In this document: positions 1 through 6,563 of the stretch, in pieces
How the letters are laid out: every line of letters begins with the position of its first letter
Position numbering within the stretch: the stretch's first letter is position 1
The notes under the pieces: model-generated
Databases searched by the model: none
Seen by the model: only the letters and a program-made list of their open reading frames with translations
Told to the model about the DNA's origin: nothing
Translations under genes and position numbers: made by a program
Assembly (NCBI GenBank): GCA_028717825.1
Contig: JAQUNB010000029.1
Span: 1-9,609 of the forward strand
DNA length: 9,609 nucleotides
Direction: 5' to 3'
From: Candidatus Omnitrophota bacterium
GTDB lineage: Bacteria; Omnitrophota; Gorgyraeia; Tantalellales; Tantalellaceae

Positions 1-600
1 TTCAGCCTTGTTAAATAGTTCGAAGAAAAAGATCTTGGATGTAGCGGCCAGCATGTGATAGATCTCGTGGATCTTATCACTCACGGTAAATTTATTCTTC
101 ACAACCTTGTGAAAGATCTCTTTTGGCACATCCCGCAAAACTTTTCTGAAGGCCGTAATAAGATCAAAGAGGCTCGCCTCAAAATATTCCATCCCGCTAT
201 CAAGTACGATCTTGGAGGCCTCGCCAGAACCACGCCTTAAGAAAATATTTTTATTTCTGTCATACATTTCTTGAAGGTTTCCGGCGGCATCCTTGTATTT
301 TTTGTACTCAAGAAGCCTGCGAACCAGCTCTTCCCGCGGATCCAGTTCCTCTTCCTGTATCTCCTCCTCATCAGGGGGCAGGAGCATCTTGCTTTTAATA
401 TACATAAGCGTTGCGGCCATTACAAGAAATTCGCCCGCGATCTCGAGATCAAGAAGTTTCATAAGCTCGAGATACTCCAGATACTGCTGTGTTATCTTAG
501 CTATGGGAATATCACAGATATCAACTTTTTCTTTTTTGATAAGAAATAATAGAAGATCTAGTGGGCCTTCGAAAAAATTAATTTTAACTTTGTAAGTCAT
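1..600 (-). CDS. scpA: Segregation and condensation protein A, 3' end outside the window
   Basis: The reverse strand from the ATG at 600-598 reads 200 codons without a stop and continues past the left edge. The protein begins MTYKVKINFFEGPLDLLLFL; the FEGPLDLLL block near residue 10 followed by a Lys/Glu stretch (IKKEKVDICDIPI) and ITQQYLEYL is the typical ScpA kleisin N-terminus that binds the SMC neck. A conserved helix follows (GEFLVMAATLMYIKSKMLLP, about residues 56-75), then an acidic linker and a helical middle. ScpA is usually about 240-270 residues, so the C-terminal winged helix that contacts the SMC head is probably missing from view. ScpA acts with ScpB and SMC in the condensin complex that compacts and separates chromosomes. 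Only 34 bp separate it from the trpS stop, so it is probably co-transcribed with trpS. There is no strong Shine-Dalgarno sequence; only AAAAGA lies just upstream. An scpB gene would be expected to the left. Confidence 0.93.
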   Translation of the reverse strand, partial: MTYKVKINFFEGPLDLLLFLIKKEKVDICDIPIAKITQQYLEYLELMKLLDLEIAGEFLVMAATLMYIKSKMLLPPDEEEIQEEELDPREELVRRLLEYKKYKDAAGNLQEMYDRNKNIFLRRGSGEASKIVLDSGMEYFEASLFDLITAFRKVLRDVPKEIFHKVVKNKFTVSDKIHEIYHMLAATSKIFFFELFNKAE

Positions 601-634
601 ATTCTTTTATGCGGTCCCATACGCGGGCAGTGTC

Positions 635-1627
635 CTAATCAATTATCTGATGGAGGCAGTGTTTCACTTCGGCTATAGTTCGTTTAGCTGTCTCCCGCGC
701 CCTTAAAGCTCCGTGTTTTAGGATATTGGAGGCATCCTTATCCGTTATCTTACCGCGCTTTTCCCTTATCGGATCCAAAAAATTATTTAAAGCCACAGTC
801 AATTTCTCTTTAACCTCTATATCCCCAACTTTCCCCTTTTGATAACGTTCTTTCAGATCTTCCACTTCAGACTTATTTGGGTTGAAGATGTCGTGATATA
901 TGAACACCGGATTACCTTCGACCTTACCGGGAACATCCGCGCGGACCCTGTTAGGATCGGTATACATACTATAAACTTTTTTCTTGACCACATCTTTCTC
1001 GTCCGAGAGCGAAATAAAATTACCGTAACTTTTCGACATCTTACGGTTATCCAAACCGACCAGCTTCGATACTTTTGTCAGGATAGGCGCCGGTTCCTTA
1101 AAAACCTCTTTCTTATATAGACCGTGGAACTTTCTTATTATCTCTCTTGCCAGTTCTAGATGCGGCAGCTGATCGCCCCCAACCGGGACAGCGTCTGCTT
1201 TGTAAAGAGCGATATCCGCCGCTTGAAGCACCGGGTATCCCAAAAAACCGTAAGTCGCGAGCATCCGCCCTTCTAATTCTCTCAGTTGTTCTTTATAGGT
1301 AGTACACCGTTCCAACCATCCGAGCGGGGTAAGGAACGAAAAGACCATGGCAAGTTCCAAATGTTCCGGCACCATGCTCTGGACAAAGATAACACTTTCC
1401 TCCGGATCTATACCGCATGCCACCCAATCTTTAACGATCTCTATACTGTTCTTTTTGATATTGGACGGATTCTCATATTCACTCATTAGAGCGTGCCAAT
1501 CAGCGACCATAAAAAAACAATTATATTCGTCTTGCAGCTTGGTCCAATTGTTCAAAGCGCCCACAAGATGACCCAGATGCAGTTTTCCCGTCGGTCTCAT
1601 CCCACTCAATATTGTTTTCGTTTTCAT
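635..1627 (-). CDS. trpS: Tryptophanyl-tRNA synthetase
   Basis: This class Ic aminoacyl-tRNA synthetase charges tRNA-Trp with tryptophan in the cytoplasm, using ATP. The 330-residue length is normal for bacterial TrpRS. The ATP-binding HIGH motif appears as PTGKLHLGHL (HLGH at 17-20), and the second signature as KMSKS at 196-200 within DNRKMSKSYGN. Between them, the block YPVLQAADIALYKADAVPVG with the following GGDQLPHLELARE (about 141-162) matches the family's tryptophan and dimer-interface region. The C-terminal helical part (about 230-330) forms the anticodon-binding domain. The start is supported by the motif lying at the expected distance from the N-terminus, although no clear Shine-Dalgarno sequence precedes it. 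It lies 181 bp after infB, with a repeat between, and 34 bp before scpA. No T-box-like leader or trp-specific regulatory element is visible in the gap upstream. Confidence 0.97.
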   Translation of the reverse strand: MKTKTILSGMRPTGKLHLGHLVGALNNWTKLQDEYNCFFMVADWHALMSEYENPSNIKKNSIEIVKDWVACGIDPEESVIFVQSMVPEHLELAMVFSFLTPLGWLERCTTYKEQLRELEGRMLATYGFLGYPVLQAADIALYKADAVPVGGDQLPHLELAREIIRKFHGLYKKEVFKEPAPILTKVSKLVGLDNRKMSKSYGNFISLSDEKDVVKKKVYSMYTDPNRVRADVPGKVEGNPVFIYHDIFNPNKSEVEDLKERYQKGKVGDIEVKEKLTVALNNFLDPIREKRGKITDKDASNILKHGALRARETAKRTIAEVKHCLHQIID

Positions 1628-1650
1628 CTTAGGATTTTGTGTTTCTGGTT

Positions 1651-1794
1651 GTCATGCCCGCACCAGCCAGAGGCTAGTCCGCTTTTGGCTGAAAAGCGGG
1701 CTTCTAAATAAAAATTTTAATGGCTCCCCATCTGCTTGGCGGCCCTCAGCTTCGCCAAGAGGCGAACAAGACCGCCCGCTTACGCGGGAATGAC
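1651..1794. repeat. MITE/REP-like intergenic element with inverted ends
   Basis: This gap between infB and trpS is built almost wholly of short palindromes. The outer ends are gtcatgcccgc (1651-1661) and gcgggaatgac (1784-1794), inverted copies matching at 10 of 11 positions. Inside are three hairpins: 1676-1686 with 1692-1702 (11-bp stem with one G-T pair, 5-nt loop), 1735-1741 with 1753-1759 (7-bp stem) and 1775-1779 with 1784-1788 (5-bp GC stem, 4-nt loop). It has no open reading frame and no clear target-site duplication. None of the hairpins is followed by a proper T-tract in the minus direction, so it is not an obvious intrinsic terminator for infB. The form resembles non-autonomous, genome-wide intergenic repeats of the GTCATTCCCGC type. 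Its presence in many copies is inference; only one copy is visible here. Confidence 0.6.
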
Positions 1795-1808
1795 GTCCCC
1801 GGGTTCGT

Positions 1809-4289
1809 CTATTTCTCTAAACGCCGGGCTATCTTTTCAATAATGTACGCCTCAATAATGTCATTTTTGCGCACATCCGGAAAATTCTTTACCGAGATAC
1901 CGCACTCGAATCCTTCTTTAACGTCCTTCACGTCATCTTTAAAACGCCGCAAAGAATTTATCTCTCCCTGAAAGATCACTTCTTGTCCTCTTTTCACCCT
2001 TACGCGATCTTTCCTATGAACAGTTCCCTTTGTGACCATCCCGCCCGCCGCTTTTCCGATCTTGGAGGCAGAGAAAACTTCCAGCACCTGCAGTGTCCCT
2101 TGGTAGACTTCTCTCTCTTCCGGTTCAAGAAGACCTTCAAGGCCGGCTTTAACATCAGCTATAGCCTCGTATATAATATCATAAACATGAATATCAACGT
2201 TTTCGCTTTTTGCGATCTCTTCCGCTTGTGGATCTACCTTAACGTGAAACCCTATAATGATCGCGTTAGAAACCAAAGCAAGCATAACATCCGATTCATT
2301 GATGTTACCCACAGCAGTGTGAACAAAAACCAGTCTAACTTCGTCCGTCTTCAGTTCGTCCATCGAATATTTCAAAGCCTCAACAGACCCTTGGACATCG
2401 GCCTTAAGCACGATCTTTAACTCTTTTACCGCTCCTTCTTTCATCTGGCTGTGAAAATCTTCCAGCGTTACTCTTTTATTACCTGTTATTTTTTTTCTGC
2501 GGTCCTCTCCCTGCTTAAGAAGCGATAACGTTTTCGCCTTTTTCTCATCTTTAACAATAAAAAATTCTTCGCCTGCCTCAGGGACACCTTGGAGCCCCAA
2601 AACTTCGACCGGCATAGAAGGAAAAGCCGCTTCGACTTTCTCATTCCTATCGTTTATCATCGCCTTCACTTTGCCGTAATAAGCCCCGCATAAAACTATA
2701 TCACCGGGTTTAAGCGTCCCGTTCTGGACGAGCAATGTCACAACCACACCTTGATCCGGTGTTTTTTTACTTTCGATCACGACACCGCGGGCCCTGAGTT
2801 TTGGGCTCGCCTTAAGCTCTAACATCTCCGCTTCGAGCATCAACATCTCTATGAGTTTATCGACCCCTTCGCCCGTAATAGCCGAAACTTCCACCATGAT
2901 AGTCTTACCGCCCCATTCTTCGGACATGAGACCTTCTTTATGCAGATCGGCTTTAACACGATCCGGATTGGCCCCCGGGAGGTCACATTTATTTATCGCT
3001 ACGACTATCGGCACATTCGCGGCACGAGCATGATCTATAGCTTCTTTTGTCTGAGGCATGACACCGTCATCCGCGGCTACTACAAGAACAACGACGTCCG
3101 TAGCGTTCGCCCCCCTCGCCCTCATCGCCGTAAAAGCCGCATGACCGGGCGTATCTAAGAATGTTACCGCTCCGCCTGAGGTTTCGACACGATACGCTCC
3201 GATATGCTGAGTAATACCGCCCTTTTCGCTTTTTGTAACCATAGTTTTACGTATATAATCCAAAAGTGACGTTTTACCGTGATCGACATGACCCATGAAA
3301 GTTACAACAGGAGCCCGCGGCTCAAGATGTTTCTTTTCCTCTTCCTGATGCTCGTCGACAAGTTCTTTTTGGATAGATTCCACCGTATCAGGAAGAACCA
3401 GATCATATCCAAAATGTTCCATAACAACACGGGCTATATCTTCTTCCAGAACTTGGTTTATTGTGACCATCATTCCCTGTCCCATTAAAAATTGGATAAT
3501 AGCGCTGGGTTTAACATTTATTTTAGGGGCAAGGTCTCTAACACCTACGGGGATCTGTATCTCAACCTTTTGATGCGTCTTTCTAACCGAAGATTGCTGT
3601 GCCGCAGTGGACACTGCTTCTTTATCTTTTTTGGAAGCCGGCATGGTCCCTTGCCAAGATTTTATCTTCCCATAAGATTTTTCTACAACTTCGATATCGG
3701 GATTGGCCTTTTTATATTTTTTGAACTTCTTGTGGGGTATGGTTTTCTCAACAACCTCTATGGCTGGTTTTACTACCTGAACTTTTTTTATTTCCTTTAT
3801 TTTGGCAGATTCTTTTGCCAGATCACTCGTCTCTTCGGTGCGGGGTGCGATTTCTTCTGGCGCCGCAACAGCTTTCTCCGCTTCTTTTTGGCTAAAAATC
3901 ACCCTTATCGGCGAAACCGCGGCCGGAGTTTCAGCCGCTTTTTTTTCCTCTTTGACAGGTATCTTCTCTTCTTTTTCCTTTTCTTTCTCTTTTTCTTTTT
4001 TAATTTCGGTTTTTTTAGGTTCCCTGGAAACTTTTTCTTCCAAAGTTTTTTTAGTTTGTTTTGTTTTTTTATCTTTGGAGGGTGCTTCAGGTGTCACTTT
4101 CTTGGCTTTTTTCACAGGTTTCTCAAGCTCGCTCCGCCCGCCAAGTTTGATCTTAATAAGACTTGCTATTTTCTCATCCACAGTGCTTTTCTCGTCATCA
4201 ACATCGATATAAAGACGACGAAGCTGTTCCAGAACTTCTTCGCTCGGAACCCCCAGCTCTTTAGCTAAAACACAAACTTTGATTGACAT
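1809..4289 (-). CDS. infB: Translation initiation factor IF-2
   Basis: IF-2 is the GTPase that delivers initiator fMet-tRNA to the 30S subunit and promotes subunit joining. The protein has 826 residues. Residues 1-51 form a first IF2_N domain (VCVLAKELGVPSEEVLEQL). Residues 52 to about 243 are a low-complexity Lys/Glu/Pro/Ala linker with alternating KE runs. A second IF2_N domain lies at about 246-300 (VRDLAPKINVKPSAIIQFL). The G domain shows G1 GHVDHGKT at 333-340, the switch I region GGITQHIGAY at about 357-366, G3 DTPGH at 379-383 and G4 NKCD at 433-436 (Cys where NKID or NKMD is common). The C-terminal half carries the beta-barrel, domain 3 and the fMet-tRNA-binding C2 domain (…VFSASKIGKAAGGMV…). 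The Shine-Dalgarno AAGGTG lies 4 nt before the ATG and supports this start. It sits 35 bp after nusA in the rimP-nusA-infB operon. No rbfA follows; a repeat and trpS come next. Confidence 0.98.
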   Translation of the reverse strand: MSIKVCVLAKELGVPSEEVLEQLRRLYIDVDDEKSTVDEKIASLIKIKLGGRSELEKPVKKAKKVTPEAPSKDKKTKQTKKTLEEKVSREPKKTEIKKEKEKEKEKEEKIPVKEEKKAAETPAAVSPIRVIFSQKEAEKAVAAPEEIAPRTEETSDLAKESAKIKEIKKVQVVKPAIEVVEKTIPHKKFKKYKKANPDIEVVEKSYGKIKSWQGTMPASKKDKEAVSTAAQQSSVRKTHQKVEIQIPVGVRDLAPKINVKPSAIIQFLMGQGMMVTINQVLEEDIARVVMEHFGYDLVLPDTVESIQKELVDEHQEEEKKHLEPRAPVVTFMGHVDHGKTSLLDYIRKTMVTKSEKGGITQHIGAYRVETSGGAVTFLDTPGHAAFTAMRARGANATDVVVLVVAADDGVMPQTKEAIDHARAANVPIVVAINKCDLPGANPDRVKADLHKEGLMSEEWGGKTIMVEVSAITGEGVDKLIEMLMLEAEMLELKASPKLRARGVVIESKKTPDQGVVVTLLVQNGTLKPGDIVLCGAYYGKVKAMINDRNEKVEAAFPSMPVEVLGLQGVPEAGEEFFIVKDEKKAKTLSLLKQGEDRRKKITGNKRVTLEDFHSQMKEGAVKELKIVLKADVQGSVEALKYSMDELKTDEVRLVFVHTAVGNINESDVMLALVSNAIIIGFHVKVDPQAEEIAKSENVDIHVYDIIYEAIADVKAGLEGLLEPEEREVYQGTLQVLEVFSASKIGKAAGGMVTKGTVHRKDRVRVKRGQEVIFQGEINSLRRFKDDVKDVKEGFECGISVKNFPDVRKNDIIEAYIIEKIARRLEK

Positions 4290-4324
4290 ACAGCACCTTG
4301 GTTAAGAGTTAAATTAAACGCACC

Positions 4325-5713
4325 TTATTCTTTATTTCCATCCGCTTCTTCGTTTGTCGACTCACCCTCGGGTACATCGGCTTCTTCTTTTTTTTCTGAA
4401 TCATCTGGATCCGAAGCCTCTTGCTTTTCTTCTTCGCCAGCGGCAGGCTCTTCCGCGGGGATATCGGTTTCTTCTTTTTGCCCTAGATCTTCTGTCGCTA
4501 AAGCCTCTACTTTTTCTTCTTCCTCTGAAACAGGCTCTTCTTTAACTTGAGCGGCAGCATTTTCCATCTGTTTTTTTCTTGCCTCGGTCAATGCCTCCTG
4601 ACATGCAGCAGTTATCTTCTCGACCGTCTTTTTGCCGATCCCGTCTAAACTAGACAATTCGTCGGCGGTAACTTTAAGAACCTTCGAGACCGTGTCAAAA
4701 CCGGCTTCGACCAATGTCTTTTTCGTTTTTTCACCGATACCTTCGACGTCTGATATCGCAACCAGAATCTCTTCCTCTTGGGTCTCGGCTACGAGCTCCC
4801 AACCTATGAGCTTGGAAGCAAGCCTTATATTCCGGCCTTTTTTGCCGATAAGAAGTGACAGTTGATCTTTTGGAACGGTCAATGTTATAGTTTTATTGGT
4901 CCTATCGATAACCATTTTCAATACTTCCGCGGGATTAACCGTTGCCGGAACCAGCTCTCGGATATCTTCTTCCCATTTTATTATGTCTATTCTTTCACCG
5001 TGTAATTCTTTAACTATATCCCGGACCCTCGAACCCCTCATGCCTACACATGCGCCAACAGGATCCACTTTATCATCCTTTGAATAAACGGCTATTTTGG
5101 TCCTTTCACCGGCTTCTCTGGCTATGGCCTTTATCTCGACGATACCTTGAGATATCTCGGGCACTTCAAGCTCAAAAAGTTTTTTCACGAATCCCGCGTC
5201 GGACCGGGACAGAACGATCGCAGGGCCGCCCGTTCCTTTCTCGACCCTAAGCAAATATGCCCTTATTATTTCACCCTGTCTGAATTTCTCGCGAGGAAGC
5301 TGCTCTTGTTTAGGAAGGACCGCTTCCGCATCATCAAATTCTACGATAACATTGCCCTTTTCAAACCTGTGCACGGAACCGCTTATGATCATGCCTATCT
5401 TTTTGAGATATTTATCATGCACCACATCTCTCTCTGCTTCGCGTATCTTCTGGATTATGACCTGTTTTGCAGTTTGCGCCGCTATCCTGCCAAACCTGTC
5501 GCTTTTTATGACTTCCCCTTGGGAAGATACGATTATCTCGCCGGTCTCCCTGTTTATGCTTACGGTTACATCTTCCTTGGCAATGGCCGGATCGTCGATA
5601 ACTTTCCTTGCAGCGCTTGCGAGCGCGCTTTCAATAGCGGCAAAAAGGATCTCCCGATCGATCCCCTTTTCTCTTTCTATTCTTTCTAACGCGGCTAAAA
5701 ATTCTCCATTCAT
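4325..5713 (-). CDS. nusA: Transcription termination/antitermination factor NusA
   Basis: NusA binds RNA polymerase, stabilises hairpin-induced pauses, promotes intrinsic termination and takes part in rRNA antitermination. I place the start at the ATG at 5713-5711, giving 462 residues beginning MNGEFLAALERIEREKGI, which matches the family's N-terminus. GGAG at 5720-5723 stands 6 nt before it. The longer form from 5725 adds MEID, but its first codons overlap that Shine-Dalgarno sequence and nothing similar lies upstream of it. In order: RNAP-binding N-terminal domain (about 1-100), S1 domain (about 106-170, GSVHRFEKGNVIVEF), KH1 (DPVGACVGMRGSRVRDIV), KH2 (LLIGKKGRNIRLA), then a helix-hairpin-helix segment with two hairpins, VEGIGEKTKKTLVEAG and LDGIGKKTVEKI. 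The last 90 or so residues form a strongly acidic Glu/Asp-rich, probably disordered tail. It lies 48 bp after rimP and 35 bp before infB. Confidence 0.96.
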   Translation of the reverse strand: MNGEFLAALERIEREKGIDREILFAAIESALASAARKVIDDPAIAKEDVTVSINRETGEIIVSSQGEVIKSDRFGRIAAQTAKQVIIQKIREAERDVVHDKYLKKIGMIISGSVHRFEKGNVIVEFDDAEAVLPKQEQLPREKFRQGEIIRAYLLRVEKGTGGPAIVLSRSDAGFVKKLFELEVPEISQGIVEIKAIAREAGERTKIAVYSKDDKVDPVGACVGMRGSRVRDIVKELHGERIDIIKWEEDIRELVPATVNPAEVLKMVIDRTNKTITLTVPKDQLSLLIGKKGRNIRLASKLIGWELVAETQEEEILVAISDVEGIGEKTKKTLVEAGFDTVSKVLKVTADELSSLDGIGKKTVEKITAACQEALTEARKKQMENAAAQVKEEPVSEEEEKVEALATEDLGQKEETDIPAEEPAAGEEEKQEASDPDDSEKKEEADVPEGESTNEEADGNKE

Positions 5714-5723
5714 ATCTATCTCC
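5714..5723 (-). promoter_or_regulatory. Shine-Dalgarno that decides the nusA start
   Basis: On the minus strand the sequence GGAG (5723-5720) is followed by a 6-nt spacer and then the ATG at 5713-5711. The other in-frame ATG, at 5725-5723, has only AT-rich sequence upstream (AACTAATTAAATCA), and its G is the first base of this ribosome-binding site. Together with the family-like MNGEFLAALERIE N-terminus, this favours the inner start. Confidence 0.75.
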
Positions 5724-5761
5724 ATTGATTTAATTAGTTTATCTTACTTACAGGTCCACGT

Positions 5762-6217
5762 TTACAACGACACGTGCAGTTTCACTCTGGAAATATTGTT
5801 CCTATCTAAAACTACGTTTTCTCCCGCTTCCGTTCCCAATACAACATTATTACCGTCTGAGGACAAGAGCTTGCCTATAAATACCGTAACGGAATTTACC
5901 GGCTTATATGTATGTACCTGCACTTGCTTGCCTTGAGCCCATTTAAAATCATTAGGGCTCCTTAGCTCACGATCCAGCCCCGGAGAGCACACATCGATAG
6001 TATATCTATCGCCCAATATATTTTCCTTATCTAACCAAGCCGAAATAATTCTGTTAAAGTTACCACATTCATCAAGCGTTATCCCGCCTTCTTTATCCAA
6101 GACTATCTCAATAAAAGCGGCATCACGCCTTCTGAACATAATATCCACTATCAGATATCCAGCTTTTTCGGCTTCATCATAAACAAACTGTGCTATTTCT
6201 TCCGGGATAGCATTCAT
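5762..6217 (-). CDS. rimP: Ribosome maturation factor RimP
   Basis: RimP binds the free 30S subunit and helps its late assembly, notably of the head region. The 151-residue length is typical. The N-terminal alpha/beta domain (about 1-85) holds GYLIVDIMFRRRDAAFIEIV and the LDECGNFNRIISAWLD helix; the family hallmark appears as DVCSPGLDRELRSPNDF (compare EVSSPGLDRPL) near 80-95, with Cys at a position usually Ser. The C-terminal SH3-like barrel follows (VQVHTYKPVN … VVLGTEAGENVVLDRNNISRVKL). An in-frame TGA stands one codon upstream of the ATG (6223-6221), so the start cannot lie further out. The ribosome-binding site is weak: GAG only 2 nt from the ATG. It is the first gene of rimP-nusA-infB and follows a leader with a promoter and a terminator. 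Confidence 0.95.
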   Translation of the reverse strand: MNAIPEEIAQFVYDEAEKAGYLIVDIMFRRRDAAFIEIVLDKEGGITLDECGNFNRIISAWLDKENILGDRYTIDVCSPGLDRELRSPNDFKWAQGKQVQVHTYKPVNSVTVFIGKLLSSDGNNVVLGTEAGENVVLDRNNISRVKLHVSL

Positions 6218-6282
6218 ATCTCATTTAACCATAAATAGTTATAGTAATACTGACTGTCAGAAAAACCACCTACGCAACTTAC

Positions 6283-6310
6283 ATTATACAGTTAAGAATG
6301 TATGTGCCTA
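6283..6310 (-). promoter_or_regulatory. Possible second, weaker promoter for rimP
   Basis: The minus strand has a perfect TATAAT (6288-6283) downstream of the leader terminator. With a 16-bp spacer, the only candidate -35 is TAGGCA (6310-6305), which matches TTGACA at 4 of 6 positions. If active, it would let rimP escape the terminator at 6313-6340, with a 5' leader of roughly 60 nt. The weak -35 and lack of a TGn extension make this tentative. Confidence 0.3.
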
Positions 6311-6312
6311 TC

Positions 6313-6340
6313 AAAAAAAAAGTGGGCATAGGGCCCACTT
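6313..6340 (-). terminator. Intrinsic terminator in the rimP-nusA-infB leader
   Basis: On the minus strand AAGTGGGC (6340-6333) pairs perfectly with GCCCACTT (6327-6320) around a 5-nt CCTAT loop, followed directly by more T (6319-6313), so the T run is nine long with two in the stem. The G+C-rich 8-bp stem and T run are a textbook rho-independent terminator oriented toward rimP. It begins about 20 nt after the predicted transcription start of the upstream promoter and about 95 nt before the rimP start codon. It may therefore act as an attenuator for the operon, and would also stop read-through from the gene at 6564-7139. The other strand has an A-tract after the stem instead, so it should work in one direction only. 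Confidence 0.85.
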
Positions 6341-6367
6341 ACAATTAGTCGCTCTTAACTATATGTG

Positions 6368-6396
6368 ATTGTAATACAAAGACTTACTGTTGTCAA
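6368..6396 (-). promoter_or_regulatory. Sigma-70-type promoter upstream of rimP-nusA-infB
   Basis: The minus strand reads TTGACA (6396-6391), a 17-bp spacer, then TACAAT (6373-6368). The -35 is a perfect consensus, the -10 matches 5 of 6, and the spacing is ideal. Transcription would start near 6361, giving a leader of about 145 nt before rimP that includes the terminator at 6313-6340. This is the strongest promoter-like sequence I see in the window. Confidence 0.75.
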
Positions 6397-6563
6397 GATG
6401 TTTGATAGGATGATACTGTATGCTGTCTTTCTACGGACGGCAGCAGATAATTCGAGCACAGCACAAGCCCCCGCCTTAAGCGTGGTGCGGATACGCACAG
6501 AATTTTTACTGACAGGCCCTGTAAAAAGGCAGCAATAGTTTGTTACGTTATCGCGCCGACCGT
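6397..6563. other. Intergenic DNA upstream of the rimP promoter
   Basis: This forms the rest of the roughly 350-bp gene-free stretch between the exported-protein gene and rimP. I see no open reading frame or tRNA here. The only clear structure is an inverted repeat, tttttac (6503-6509) and gtaaaaa (6521-6527), around an 11-base centre that itself holds a cagg/cctg palindrome. In the minus direction its T-rich arm comes first and its A-rich arm last, so it does not look like a terminator for the upstream gene. Confidence 0.5.

Noticed and set aside
271..595. Plus-strand frames of 92 and 100 codons
   Set aside because: They are opposite scpA, whose conserved N-terminus is clear on the minus strand.
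1676..1702. Hairpin downstream of infB as an intrinsic terminator
   Set aside because: The minus-strand stem is followed by CTAGCCTCTGG, not a T tract. The plus-strand side is followed by TCTAAATAAAAATTTT, which is a poor match and faces no plus-strand gene.
3492..4268. Long plus-strand open frame (258 codons) opposite infB, rich in Phe and Tyr
   Set aside because: It is the antisense of the Lys/Glu-rich IF-2 linker; AAA/GAA codons read backwards give Phe/Leu. It has no recognisable motif, and infB is certain on the other strand.
5147..5936. Two overlapping plus-strand frames of 180 and 194 codons
   Set aside because: They lie opposite nusA and rimP, both solidly identified, and their translations show no family motif.
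6503..6527. Inverted repeat as a terminator for the exported-protein gene
   Set aside because: In the minus direction the T-rich arm precedes and the A-rich arm follows the centre, and no T run comes after the stem.
6397..6563. A tRNA gene before rimP, as in the metY-rimP arrangement of E. coli
   Set aside because: I could find no cloverleaf, no GGTTCGAATCC-like T arm and no anticodon stem on either strand.
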